Source: an uncultured Bacteroidota bacterium (GTDB taxonomy: Bacteria; Bacteroidota; Bacteroidia; Flavobacteriales; Flavobacteriaceae). From it: a DNA stretch of 64,000 nucleotides. The stretch covers positions 19,370 to 83,369 of the forward strand of contig CACIJH010000005.1 of the NCBI GenBank assembly GCA_902586905.1. Reading direction: 5' to 3'. Positions 39,980 to 48,250 of this stretch are shown in pieces. Each line of letters begins with the position of its first letter. Position 1 is the first letter of the stretch. The notes under the pieces are model-generated. The model was not told the DNA's origin. It did no database searches and was given only the letters and a program-made list of their open reading frames with translations. Made by a program: the position numbers and the translations under genes.

Positions 39980-41125
39980 ATGGCGATTGAGTTTCTTATT
40001 CCTGTTTCTGAAGAAGTTTTATCACTTCGAACCACTTCAGAGCCACAGACATTGGGGAATAAAATTAAAATTCACACTGAAACAGGAGGGATTCCGAGCT
40101 TCAAAAACAACAGAATCGCTATTGTAGGCGTTCATGAAACAAGATCCATAGGTCAGCCCCATCAGCGCAAACAAAACCTAACAGGCATTCGTAAAGCCCT
40201 CTACAGCTTATATATTGGAAACTGGAGCTACAGTATCATCGATCTTGGAGATGTCCCCATTGGTGATAAGGAAAGTGACTCAATGAAGGTGCTGCACGAT
40301 ATCGCAAAAGAAATGTATCAGCGCAACATACTGCTGATCGCTTTTGGTGGCAGCCAGAAAAATACCCTTGGCCTTTGTAGTGTGTATAACGAACTGGAGG
40401 TTTATTACAATTTAACATCGATAGATTATAAATTTGACTTTGGTGGCGATGGCAATCTCATTTCGCCAGATTCCTATATGTCAAAGCTCATTGCAAACCG
40501 ACCCAATTATATGTCGAATTTCTGTAATCTGGGGTATCAGAGTTATATGGTAGCTCAAGATGAAATTGACCTAATGGATCGTTTGTATTTTGAGTCCTTT
40601 CGCCTAGGTGCATTGACGCCCGACCTCAGAGTTGTAGAACCTCTGATGCGTGACTCTGATATCGTTTCAATGGACATGACATCAGTCAAATCCAACGAGC
40701 TTCAAGGTGGATTGACACAAGTTAATGGATTTACAGCACAACAATTTTGTGCATTGGGGCGTTATGTTGGTATCAGCGATAGGGTTCGATTTGTAGGGAT
40801 ACAGAATATTCCAGACACCAGTGCCGCTGCGAATTTGACAGCTCAAACAATGTGGTATATCATCGAGGGTATGCATTTTAGAGTGAATGAATATCCTTTT
40901 TCAACAAAGGAAAATTGTGTAAAGTATGTCGTTTCGTGTGATAACCAAGAGTTGGTTTTTTATCAAAGTTCGGTGAGTAAACGCTGGTGGTTGGAAGTAC
41001 AAGCAGAACAGGACTCTAATCAGGAAATCAGGTTGATTTCATGCGCTAAAAATGATTTTTATACAGCAGAAAAAGGGGTAATTCCTGAGCGTTGGTGGAA
41101 GGCCATTCGACGTAGTATAATTTAA
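39980..41125 (+). CDS. Arginase-fold protein, annotated formimidoylglutamase in relatives, with degraded metal site
   Basis: 381 residues. The ureohydrolase (arginase/HutG) fold is recognised from order and spacing of motifs, but metal ligands differ: the usual GGDHS is GGSQK (~123-127), the DxHxD motif reads SIDYKFDFG (~150), and SxDxDxxDP reads SMDMTSVKSNE (~233). At least two of the canonical Mn ligands are missing, so classical binuclear hydrolase activity is doubtful. It lies between topA (3 bp) and gldK, a position I recall from other flavobacteria. A structural or type IX-linked role is possible; this is inference. Confidence 0.75.
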   Translation: MAIEFLIPVSEEVLSLRTTSEPQTLGNKIKIHTETGGIPSFKNNRIAIVGVHETRSIGQPHQRKQNLTGIRKALYSLYIGNWSYSIIDLGDVPIGDKESDSMKVLHDIAKEMYQRNILLIAFGGSQKNTLGLCSVYNELEVYYNLTSIDYKFDFGGDGNLISPDSYMSKLIANRPNYMSNFCNLGYQSYMVAQDEIDLMDRLYFESFRLGALTPDLRVVEPLMRDSDIVSMDMTSVKSNELQGGLTQVNGFTAQQFCALGRYVGISDRVRFVGIQNIPDTSAAANLTAQTMWYIIEGMHFRVNEYPFSTKENCVKYVVSCDNQELVFYQSSVSKRWWLEVQAEQDSNQEIRLISCAKNDFYTAEKGVIPERWWKAIRRSII

Positions 41126-41131
41126 AATGTA

Positions 41132-41172
41132 TATTTTTGTCAACAGTATTGTTAATAAATATCTTAATTTCG
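41132..41172 (+). promoter_or_regulatory. Promoter candidates of the gldKLMN operon
   Basis: TATTTTTG (41132-41139, exact TAnnTTTG) and TAATTTCG (41165-41172, one mismatch) precede the gldK ATG at 41181. The second would start a nearly leaderless message. Either excludes the in-frame ATG at 41127 as the gldK start. Confidence 0.4.
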
Positions 41173-41180
41173 CATACGTA

Positions 41181-42809
41181 ATGAGAAGTATAACCGCATT
41201 ACTTGCTTTATTAATTTTGGCCTTGAGTTGTGGAAAACGCGATCAGGGCGAGTTAATTGGAGTTAAGACAAAAAAGTTTATCAAGGTAAACCCACATGGG
41301 ATGGTTGAAATCCCTGGTGGGTCTTTTATTATGGGTTCTTCCGACGAGGATATCATTGATGCGCAAAACGATATCACTCGAACCATGACTGTCCGAACCT
41401 TCTACATGGACGAAACCGAAATTACCAATCGAGAGTATATGCAGTTTATCGAATGGGTGAAAGACTCAATCGTGAGAACCAAACTCGCAGAAAAAGCAGT
41501 TTATGTAGCACTAGGAGTTACGCAAGACAACACTAAGGATTTTAAAGATGTAGAGCAAGACTGGTCAGATTTTAATGATCTAGCAGAATCTTTGGTCGAT
41601 GAAAACTCGGATGGTGTAGGTGAAATTAAAATGCCCAACCTTGATGACCTTTCAGATGAAAACGAAAACTTTAGCAGTCCAGAAGATTTCTATACTGCCG
41701 AAAAAGGAGAAATACTCACATATTTTCCTGCCATAGCCGACTATGTTGGTGTTGAAGAATCTGATGGTGACGCTGGCGAAGAGTTTAGTGGACTCAACGG
41801 ATATCAATTACTTATTCGATACAGAGCCGAAAACCCTATCGTTTTGTGGTTAAGAGATAGAAATAAGCCTGACGACGAATTTCATAACTATCTCCCCTTA
41901 GATAGAGATACTGATATTTTTTGGGAGAGAGAAGATTACCCTGATGTCCACTATGCAGAAGTGATGGAAGATGAGGTATATCTTCCCGAAGAAGAATGGT
42001 ATAATGGCGTTCGATCTATTGACACCAAAATATTGGTTTATCGCTATTCAGAATTAAAGACGGATAGTTTGGTCAATGACATGAAGAATCCAAACTTAGT
42101 AGATAACATAAATCGTTCTGATTACCTCGTTCACGACGCTGTTCGCATTTATCCTGATACAACAGTTTGGATCAAAGACTTTAAGTACAGTTACAACGAA
42201 CCAATGTTTAACGAATATTTTTGGCATCCCGCTTATGCTGATTATCCAGTAGTGGGTATCAGTTGGAAGCAGGCAAAAGCATTTGCGAATTGGAGAACAA
42301 AATACAGGAATGATTATTTAAGAGGAGAAAAAAATAAAACAACAGTAGGCCAGTTTCGACTGCCAACGGAAGGAGAATGGGAATATGCTGCTCGTGGTGG
42401 TAAGCAATCTGCAATTTACCCATGGGGTGGGCCTTATTTGGTCGACAACCGTGGGGATTTTCTTGCAAACTTTAAACCCAAACGAGGCGATTACTCAGCT
42501 GATAACATCGTTTACACTGCTGAGGTAGATTCCTATGAACCAAATGATTTTGGACTGTACAATATGTCTGGAAATGTAGCTGAATGGACCTCATCACCTT
42601 ATTACAACGAGAGTTATGAGTTCAACACAACTTTTAACCCCGACGTATATATGCCAGGGAATGAAAGAAAAGTAGTGCGAGGAGGCTCATGGAAAGATGT
42701 AGCCTACTTCTTAAAAGTTGGAAGTAGAGATTACGAATACGCCGACAGTGCAAAGAGTTATATTGGGTTGCGTTTAGTACGTGACTATTTAGGGTCAAAT
42801 AGTAGATAA
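41181..42809 (+). CDS. gldK: Gliding motility / type IX secretion lipoprotein GldK
   Basis: 542 residues from ATG 41181, giving a lipoprotein signal (LILALSC, lipid Cys ~14). The fold is that of the formylglycine-generating enzyme (VEIPGGSFIMGS, MDETEITNREYMQFIEW, RLPTEGEWEYAARGG, GNVAEWTSSPYY, RKVVRGGSWKD), without catalytic use in this family. GldK forms a periplasmic ring with GldN under the outer membrane. It is longer than the Flavobacterium johnsoniae protein as I remember it (~465), mainly by an acidic stretch at ~135-225 that includes DENSDGVGE. First gene of the operon. Confidence 0.95.
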   Translation: MRSITALLALLILALSCGKRDQGELIGVKTKKFIKVNPHGMVEIPGGSFIMGSSDEDIIDAQNDITRTMTVRTFYMDETEITNREYMQFIEWVKDSIVRTKLAEKAVYVALGVTQDNTKDFKDVEQDWSDFNDLAESLVDENSDGVGEIKMPNLDDLSDENENFSSPEDFYTAEKGEILTYFPAIADYVGVEESDGDAGEEFSGLNGYQLLIRYRAENPIVLWLRDRNKPDDEFHNYLPLDRDTDIFWEREDYPDVHYAEVMEDEVYLPEEEWYNGVRSIDTKILVYRYSELKTDSLVNDMKNPNLVDNINRSDYLVHDAVRIYPDTTVWIKDFKYSYNEPMFNEYFWHPAYADYPVVGISWKQAKAFANWRTKYRNDYLRGEKNKTTVGQFRLPTEGEWEYAARGGKQSAIYPWGGPYLVDNRGDFLANFKPKRGDYSADNIVYTAEVDSYEPNDFGLYNMSGNVAEWTSSPYYNESYEFNTTFNPDVYMPGNERKVVRGGSWKDVAYFLKVGSRDYEYADSAKSYIGLRLVRDYLGSNSR

Positions 42810-42820
42810 TTTAAAGAGGA

Positions 42821-43426
42821 ATGAAGAAAAAGTTTTTTATACCGGAAAAATACTTAGAATTAATTTTTGGATTAGGAGCATCAGTCGTTATTATTGGAGC
42901 ACTTTTGAAAATTACACACAAGGATTTCATATTTAGTGGAAACACATGGCTATCAGCTGGACTCATAACTGAGGCAGTGATTTTTATGATTGCAGGTTTT
43001 AGAGGCTATGTTGTCACAACCGAGGATGATGATCCTGATGAAGTAAGTCCAGAGGCTGCAATCTCTGACGTTTCTAAAGAAGTAGATGCGCTTAAAGAAG
43101 CCTTTGCGTCTGCCACCAACCAAATACAAAATTTGACAGGAAGTTTAAAAGCTGCTACAATTGCGGCAGCAACAATTAAGATTCCCGAAAATTTTCAAGT
43201 CAATGTTGATGAGCTAAACAATCGCCTTGCTTCGGCTAGTGTTTCTGTTTCGCAAGTACAGGACGTGTATAGTAACATTGAAAAAAGCTTGGATGGACAG
43301 CCTGAAGCACACAGAGACGTTGTTTCTGCAAGTGATAAGCTTGTTGTGCAACTAGAAGAAATGAACTCTCTTGTGAAGAAGCTAAACGAAAAGTACTCTG
43401 CGATTTCAAAAGCAATGGGTAATTAA
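42821..43426 (+). CDS. gldL: Gliding motility / type IX secretion protein GldL
   Basis: 201 residues with two N-terminal membrane helices (~12-30 and ~37-60) and a long cytoplasmic, largely helical tail containing VDALKEAFASATNQIQNL. GldL and GldM form the inner-membrane rotary motor that uses proton-motive force to drive secretion and gliding. A Glu in the second helix (GLITEAVIFMIAGF) fits the conserved proton-path residue of the family. It lies 11 bp after gldK. Confidence 0.95.
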   Translation: MKKKFFIPEKYLELIFGLGASVVIIGALLKITHKDFIFSGNTWLSAGLITEAVIFMIAGFRGYVVTTEDDDPDEVSPEAAISDVSKEVDALKEAFASATNQIQNLTGSLKAATIAAATIKIPENFQVNVDELNNRLASASVSVSQVQDVYSNIEKSLDGQPEAHRDVVSASDKLVVQLEEMNSLVKKLNEKYSAISKAMGN

Positions 43427-43445
43427 ATAATATCAACGACAATTA

Positions 43446-45140
43446 ATGGCAGCAGGAAAACAAGATTCTAGGCAGAAAATGATAAACATGATGTATCTCG
43501 TGTTTATCGCCATGTTGGCTTTGAATATTAGTAAGGAGGTGCTCGCCACTTTGGGTATTTTGAATGATGAGATAGAAAATTCGATCCGATCCAAAAGTGA
43601 AAAAAGTGAAGTACTTTATGGCTTGTTCAAGCAAAACGCAGAGAACCCAAGCTATTCATTTACGAAAGAGTGGGCTCCTATCATACAAGATGCCACCAAC
43701 GAATACTATTCATTTATCCAGGGAATAAAAGATACGTTATTACTAGACAAAGACGGGAAAAATAAATATAAAAAATATGTCGTAATCAAAGACGGCCCGA
43801 ACAAATCAGATACCTTACGCATTACAAATTATCAGACGATGGACAAGTCACTCGATCTTGATGATATGTTTTTTGAAGGTAACAACTACGATAGCTTGGG
43901 TGTTGTGTTCGTTGACAAATTCAAATCATATTCTTCTTTGATGAGTTCTATTATCGATTCTATTGCCTTGCAAGAAAGTCGATTGACTGTAAAAAGAACG
44001 CCACACGATTTTTCAATCAGTAAAGATCTATTGAGCAGAAGTTTTACTTTTCAGGATTCTGTTGTGAACTCAGAAGGTACGATCCAACCTTATCTTGATT
44101 ACAACTACAAAGGCTTTCCTAAAATCGCTTCTCTCTCTAAACTCACAAAATTACAATCTGATGTTCGTGAATTAGAACTTCAAATGGTGGATGCGTTTAA
44201 CACGAAAATTTTAAGTGATGGTAGTGCTGTAAACATCAACACCTCGAAGTCGCTATTGAATGCAAAATCAACTTATTTCGTTGGGGAGCGCATCAATGAT
44301 GCCAAGATACTCATTGGTCGAATTGCAAGTGATTTCCAGCCCGACTCGGTTTCGATTAAAATCGATAATCGCCAATTGCGACAGGGGAGAGACTTTACGA
44401 TCGAAGATGGTGCTATCAACCTAAACCTAGTCTTCAGTTCTGGTGGGGAAAAGAAAATCACAGGTGATTTATTTTTCTCTGATGCTGATGGAAATCTTGA
44501 GCCAATCCCTGTTGAACAAACCTTAGTGGTGAACAATCGTACTGACTTTTTCATCGAGATTCCACGAATGAATGTGTTGTATCGTGGATTGCCAAACGAA
44601 ATTCGTGTTATTGATCCTGAAATTCAGCAGAGTAATATGACACTAAGATCTGGCTCTGCAGACATTATTCGTGGGTCTAGCAGCACTTTTGAAATCATAC
44701 CCAAAAGCAATGTGAAAAGTGTAAAAGTCACTGTTGGGGATCGATCGAATGCAAGATTGAAAAAGGAAAAAACATTTAGAGTAAAAGACTTACCTGAAAT
44801 GGAAAGTTCTTTGCTGTACAGTAATAATTTCTTTACAAGTTCTACAGGAATTAGTAAAAGAGGTCTTCAAAGAGGAAGATTGACAGCCAAAATCCCTGAT
44901 GATTTTGATTATGAGCTTACGATTGAAGTGGTTAGCTTTACATTCCAAATTGGAAATTCAGCTCCAAGGGAAATCAAAGGCGATAAACTTAACGAATTGT
45001 TTGCAGTCATCGAAGCACAGCCAAAGGGAGCACGAGCTTTCTTTGATAATGTGATATCCCGAGCGTACTTTAATTCTGGAGGGAAAAGACGCTATGTAGA
45101 AAATGTTAAGGTTAAAGATTTCAACATTAAACTCAGATAA
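43446..45140 (+). CDS. gldM: Gliding motility / type IX secretion protein GldM
   Basis: 564 residues: short cytoplasmic start (AAGKQDSRQKMINMMYLV), one membrane helix (~15-36), then four periplasmic domains. The start and N-terminal helix are strongly conserved in the family. GldM spans the periplasm and passes torque from the GldL motor to the GldK/GldN ring. The protein is somewhat longer than the ~515 residues I recall for Flavobacterium. It lies 19 bp after gldL and 4 bp before gldN. Confidence 0.95.
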   Translation: MAAGKQDSRQKMINMMYLVFIAMLALNISKEVLATLGILNDEIENSIRSKSEKSEVLYGLFKQNAENPSYSFTKEWAPIIQDATNEYYSFIQGIKDTLLLDKDGKNKYKKYVVIKDGPNKSDTLRITNYQTMDKSLDLDDMFFEGNNYDSLGVVFVDKFKSYSSLMSSIIDSIALQESRLTVKRTPHDFSISKDLLSRSFTFQDSVVNSEGTIQPYLDYNYKGFPKIASLSKLTKLQSDVRELELQMVDAFNTKILSDGSAVNINTSKSLLNAKSTYFVGERINDAKILIGRIASDFQPDSVSIKIDNRQLRQGRDFTIEDGAINLNLVFSSGGEKKITGDLFFSDADGNLEPIPVEQTLVVNNRTDFFIEIPRMNVLYRGLPNEIRVIDPEIQQSNMTLRSGSADIIRGSSSTFEIIPKSNVKSVKVTVGDRSNARLKKEKTFRVKDLPEMESSLLYSNNFFTSSTGISKRGLQRGRLTAKIPDDFDYELTIEVVSFTFQIGNSAPREIKGDKLNELFAVIEAQPKGARAFFDNVISRAYFNSGGKRRYVENVKVKDFNIKLR

Positions 45141-45144
45141 CGCC

Positions 45145-46089
45145 ATGCATAAGTTCATTTACATTCTTGCTTGCTTGCTAGTTTCTGCTTCCTATGGGCA
45201 GTTTAACCTGTTGAATGCTTCATCTCCTGATGAAGTAGGTAAAAAGACTGAAAAGCAACAAGAACTGGACTACAATGAACCGTTAGTTTATCCTTACGTG
45301 GATGACAAAGACATCCTTTGGAGCAAAGTTGTTTACGAATATATTGATGGCTTTGAGCAGTTTAATTACCCACTGTTTTTCCCAACGCAGGATTCGCAGT
45401 TCTCTGAAGATCGTAAATCTCTTTGGCGAATTCTTAGAGAGTATTTATACGAAAGTCAAGATTCAATTACGATTTACGACCCTAACTTTAGAAACTTTAA
45501 TGTTAAATTCACTTACAACATAAGAGAGCCGAAACCTGCAGATGTTATCGGTGATCAATTCTACTTGGTAAACACAAAATTCCCAGATGACGAAACAGAC
45601 TACAACCTCGATGGCGTTGTGGATGAAAACGATGTTGAATATTTACCATCCGAAAATATTGTTGGGTATAACCTGAAAGGGGTATGGTATTTTGACAAAA
45701 AGTATGGAGAGCTTCGCTATCGATTGATTGGTATTCAACCTGTTGGGTACACCGCTTTTGACCTTGGTGCTGCTCAAATCGCTGCCGAGTCTGATGGGAA
45801 CGCCCTTAAACCTGTTGCTTTTTTCTGGCTTTGGTATAAAGACATTCGTGAGGTGCTACACAAGCACTATGTTTTTAGTGACAGAAACAACTCCAAGCGA
45901 ATCACTTTCGATCAACTCCTTCTCTCGCGAAAGTTTCACACATATTTATACCGAATTGATAATGTGATGAATGATCGTGATTTATTGAATACGCCTTATA
46001 TCAATGATGATCCTTATCTGAGAATCACAGAATCACAAAGACTCAAAGAAATCATTCGAAACTTTGAACATGATATGTGGAGCAACTAG
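45145..46089 (+). CDS. gldN: Gliding motility / type IX secretion protein GldN
   Basis: 314 residues from ATG 45145 (signal peptide ending SYGQ); an in-frame ATG at 45103 lies inside gldM and is rejected. Family motifs: DDKDILWSKVVYEYIDGFEQFNYPLFFP, LWRILREYLYE, KGVWYFDKKYGELRYRLIGIQPV. It forms the periplasmic ring with GldK. Residues 152-163 (DYNLDGVVDEND) form a textbook EF-hand/dockerin-type calcium loop, absent from the F. johnsoniae GldN as I recall it. Last gene of the gld operon. Confidence 0.93.
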   Translation: MHKFIYILACLLVSASYGQFNLLNASSPDEVGKKTEKQQELDYNEPLVYPYVDDKDILWSKVVYEYIDGFEQFNYPLFFPTQDSQFSEDRKSLWRILREYLYESQDSITIYDPNFRNFNVKFTYNIREPKPADVIGDQFYLVNTKFPDDETDYNLDGVVDENDVEYLPSENIVGYNLKGVWYFDKKYGELRYRLIGIQPVGYTAFDLGAAQIAAESDGNALKPVAFFWLWYKDIREVLHKHYVFSDRNNSKRITFDQLLLSRKFHTYLYRIDNVMNDRDLLNTPYINDDPYLRITESQRLKEIIRNFEHDMWSN

Positions 46090-46137
46090 TTGCCAACAAT
46101 CATCTCTCTTTCTTTCTCATGCATCTAATTTTATAAA

Positions 46138-47181
46138 GTGATCGACTATATTGTTGTTGGAATTGGATTATCAGGAATTTCCTTTTGCCATCAACTTCAA
46201 AAACAGCAGCATTCATTTGTCGTCATTGACAACGGAAAACAATCTGCTAGTCGTGTTGGATCGGGCTTATTCAATCCCATTGCCCTCAAGCGCACCAAAC
46301 CGGCATGGATGGGTCATCAACTGATGTTAACCTCGATGCCGACCTACAAGGCATTAGAAATGGAGCTTGGCGTTCGCCTTATTCATCATGCCTCGATCTT
46401 GAAAATCATGCATCAAAAGGTGGATATCAATGACTGGCACCAAGCAAGTGTGCGAGACGATTGCAAACCTTACATGAATCCAAACATACAGCAAAATAGA
46501 AACCCTGGCATTCGTGCAGCATTTGGTTTTGGAGAGGTGACGAATACAGGTTGGGTTAATACCGCATTGCTTGTTGATGAGTTCACAACCTATTTGAAAA
46601 GCAAGGAAAAGTTGATGCAAGAAACTTTTGAAGCAAATGACTTACAAATGGATGACAACTGTGTTCGCTATAGAGATATCAAAGCCAAACACATCGTTTT
46701 CACCCAGGGTGTTGGAGGACTGACACACAACCCATGGTTCTCACAAGTTCCACTGCAGCAAACAAAGGGAGAGTTGATGATTATTGAGAGTAAAGATTTA
46801 CAAGAAAAAAGCATCATTAAAGGAGGTGTATTTATGATACCCCTTGGAAATCATAGATATCGAGTTGGTTCGACCTACAACTGGAAAGATCAAAACGAAG
46901 GACCAACACAGAAAGCGCAACTAAGGCTACAACAACAGTTGGATAAAATGATTCAAGTTCCCTATCATATTGTGAGTCAATCTGCAGGCTTTCGCCCCAC
47001 CTTACCAGACAGAAAACCTGTTACAGGGGTTCATCCACAATTTTCACATCTCGCCATCTGCAATGGTATGGGTTCTCGAGGGGTATTACAAGCCCCTTTT
47101 TGCGCTAGATCTCTCTATGATTACATCGAAAAAGGGAGTCCCATACCTTCAGAAATCAGTTTATATAGGTTTAAAAAATAG
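46138..47181 (+). CDS. NAD(P)/FAD-dependent oxidoreductase, DAO-like
   Basis: 347 residues from a GTG start (46138). N-terminal dinucleotide fold with IVVGIGLSGISFCHQL (GxGxxG) and VVIDNGK, then a DAO-type C-terminus with FRPTLPDRKPVTGVHP and NGMGSRGVLQAP. Such enzymes oxidise amino acids or related amines; the substrate cannot be named from sequence. It follows gldN on the same strand after 48 bp, a position I recall from other flavobacteria. Confidence 0.85.
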   Translation: MIDYIVVGIGLSGISFCHQLQKQQHSFVVIDNGKQSASRVGSGLFNPIALKRTKPAWMGHQLMLTSMPTYKALEMELGVRLIHHASILKIMHQKVDINDWHQASVRDDCKPYMNPNIQQNRNPGIRAAFGFGEVTNTGWVNTALLVDEFTTYLKSKEKLMQETFEANDLQMDDNCVRYRDIKAKHIVFTQGVGGLTHNPWFSQVPLQQTKGELMIIESKDLQEKSIIKGGVFMIPLGNHRYRVGSTYNWKDQNEGPTQKAQLRLQQQLDKMIQVPYHIVSQSAGFRPTLPDRKPVTGVHPQFSHLAICNGMGSRGVLQAPFCARSLYDYIEKGSPIPSEISLYRFKK

Positions 47182-47485
47182 AATTTTAGCCCAAAATCGA
47201 GAAATTAACATTGTTGAGATACATTTTTTTCGATTTTTTCTGAATAAAAAAGAAAAACTCTTTTTCGATGGAATTGAAGATTGAATTTTAAACTAAATTA
47301 ACGATAAGTTACTCATAATCAAGTAGATACATATATTTTTTTATCATTTTAATGATTTTGGTCGATCTGATGGCAATCAATTAAAAAATATCAACCTTAT
47401 AAAAAAAGGGGTTTTCTTTCGATAATTTGTTAACAAAAGGGGTAGTATGAGAAAATTTACGTATTTTAGAAACAAATTATTAATC
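47182..47485. other. 304-bp AT-rich intergenic stretch
   Basis: No gene is supported here. It contains two short AAAAGGGG stretches (within 47402-47444), poly-A/T tracts, and presumably the promoter of the following small gene, but no exact TAnnTTTG box close to that start. Confidence 0.5.
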
Positions 47486-47680
47486 ATGGCTTATTCATTT
47501 GAAAATAGTAAAGGAAAAACGTATTACTTACACACCAAAGATGTAACTCTTAAGGGTGGTAGAAACCAAACAATTTATTACTTTGCAAAAGATCAACGCA
47601 GCAATGCATGTGATTTACCAGCTGGTAAGAAAGTTGTTGAAAACGAAAGAACAGGACTTCCTTTTGTAAAGTCTGTTTAA
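47486..47680 (+). CDS. Conserved small protein of unknown function (64 residues)
   Basis: From ATG 47486 the product starts MAYSFENSKGKTYYLHTKDV and has the features of a small protein found widely in bacteria: KGxxYYLH, VTLKGGRNQTIYYFAK and a C-terminal ENERTGLPFVK. One Cys, no membrane segment. The first ATG of the frame (47447) would add 13 unconserved residues. It is monocistronic, with a strong terminator 20 bp downstream. Function unknown. Confidence 0.8.
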   Translation: MAYSFENSKGKTYYLHTKDVTLKGGRNQTIYYFAKDQRSNACDLPAGKKVVENERTGLPFVKSV

Positions 47681-47699
47681 AGAATACGTTTTGACAAAA

Positions 47700-47727
47700 T
47701 AAAACCCCGAGTAATCGGGGTTTTTTT
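47700..47727 (+). terminator. Rho-independent terminator after the 64-residue gene
   Basis: AAACCCCGA and TCGGGGTTT form a 9-bp stem with a 4-base loop (GTAA), followed by further T residues. Confidence 0.9.
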
Positions 47728-47746
47728 ATACATGGTTTTTTGATTG

Positions 47747-48154
47747 CTATCGCTTGTACACGATACTTGCCACGATTCCAGTAATAGCGTAAGTTATTAC
47801 CCAAAAAATGCCATCAATCAAGTGCCCTATTGCAGTGATTCGCAATTCTGTTCCATACATGACAAGTCCAACTCCAGCACCAAAAAAGAGCCCAATCAAT
47901 ACGCCGAATTGAATGCCACTAGGAATGCTGTAGGAATCCTTATCCCATCCTTCATAAATGGATGAAAATATGTAGGCCATAATGAGACAGCCTAAGGTAA
48001 GAGGGAGAAGCAGCATATCTTCCCCTCTCGAAACGTCGTTCAACATTTGACTTTCGAAAAAGTCTGCAGCGAGATAAGAATAAAAAATCCAAGGGAAAAA
48101 GTAAATCGGTACAAAAGTTGCGAAAGTAGAGATGATTCTATTTTTACTAAACAT
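47747..48154 (-). CDS. Hypothetical inner-membrane protein
   Basis: 135 residues with four hydrophobic segments (~7-28, ~49-68, ~81-102 and ~112-132), few charges in the helices and a short C-terminus (VYKR). It stands alone, divergent from mvaD and convergent with the 64-residue gene. No family is recognised. Confidence 0.65.
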   Translation of the reverse strand: MFSKNRIISTFATFVPIYFFPWIFYSYLAADFFESQMLNDVSRGEDMLLLPLTLGCLIMAYIFSSIYEGWDKDSYSIPSGIQFGVLIGLFFGAGVGLVMYGTELRITAIGHLIDGIFWVITYAITGIVASIVYKR

Positions 48155-48234
48155 GATATTAAGAATTTGGTTAAACAGTACTAATATAATAAATCTATTG
48201 ACCTATGAAATAGGCCATAATGAAATATGGGTGC

Positions 48235-48242
48235 TATCTTTG
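48235..48242 (+). promoter_or_regulatory. Putative -7 box of the mvaD cluster
   Basis: TATCTTTG is an exact TAnnTTTG match that ends 8 bp before ATG 48251. The in-frame ATG at 48227 would lie upstream of this box, so it is unlikely to be used. The nearest TTG (48198) is too far for a normal -33 element. Confidence 0.5.
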
Positions 48243-48250
48243 TATCAACT

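Noticed and set aside
39640-40035. 131-codon minus-strand frame rich in Phe and Ser opposite the Lys-rich end of topA
   Set aside because: Hydrophobic look comes from reversed AAA/AAG codons.
47182-47485. Replication origin or tmRNA/SRP RNA in the largest intergenic gap
   Set aside because: No cluster of TTATCCACA-like boxes, no dnaA/dnaN neighbours and no recognisable RNA fold.
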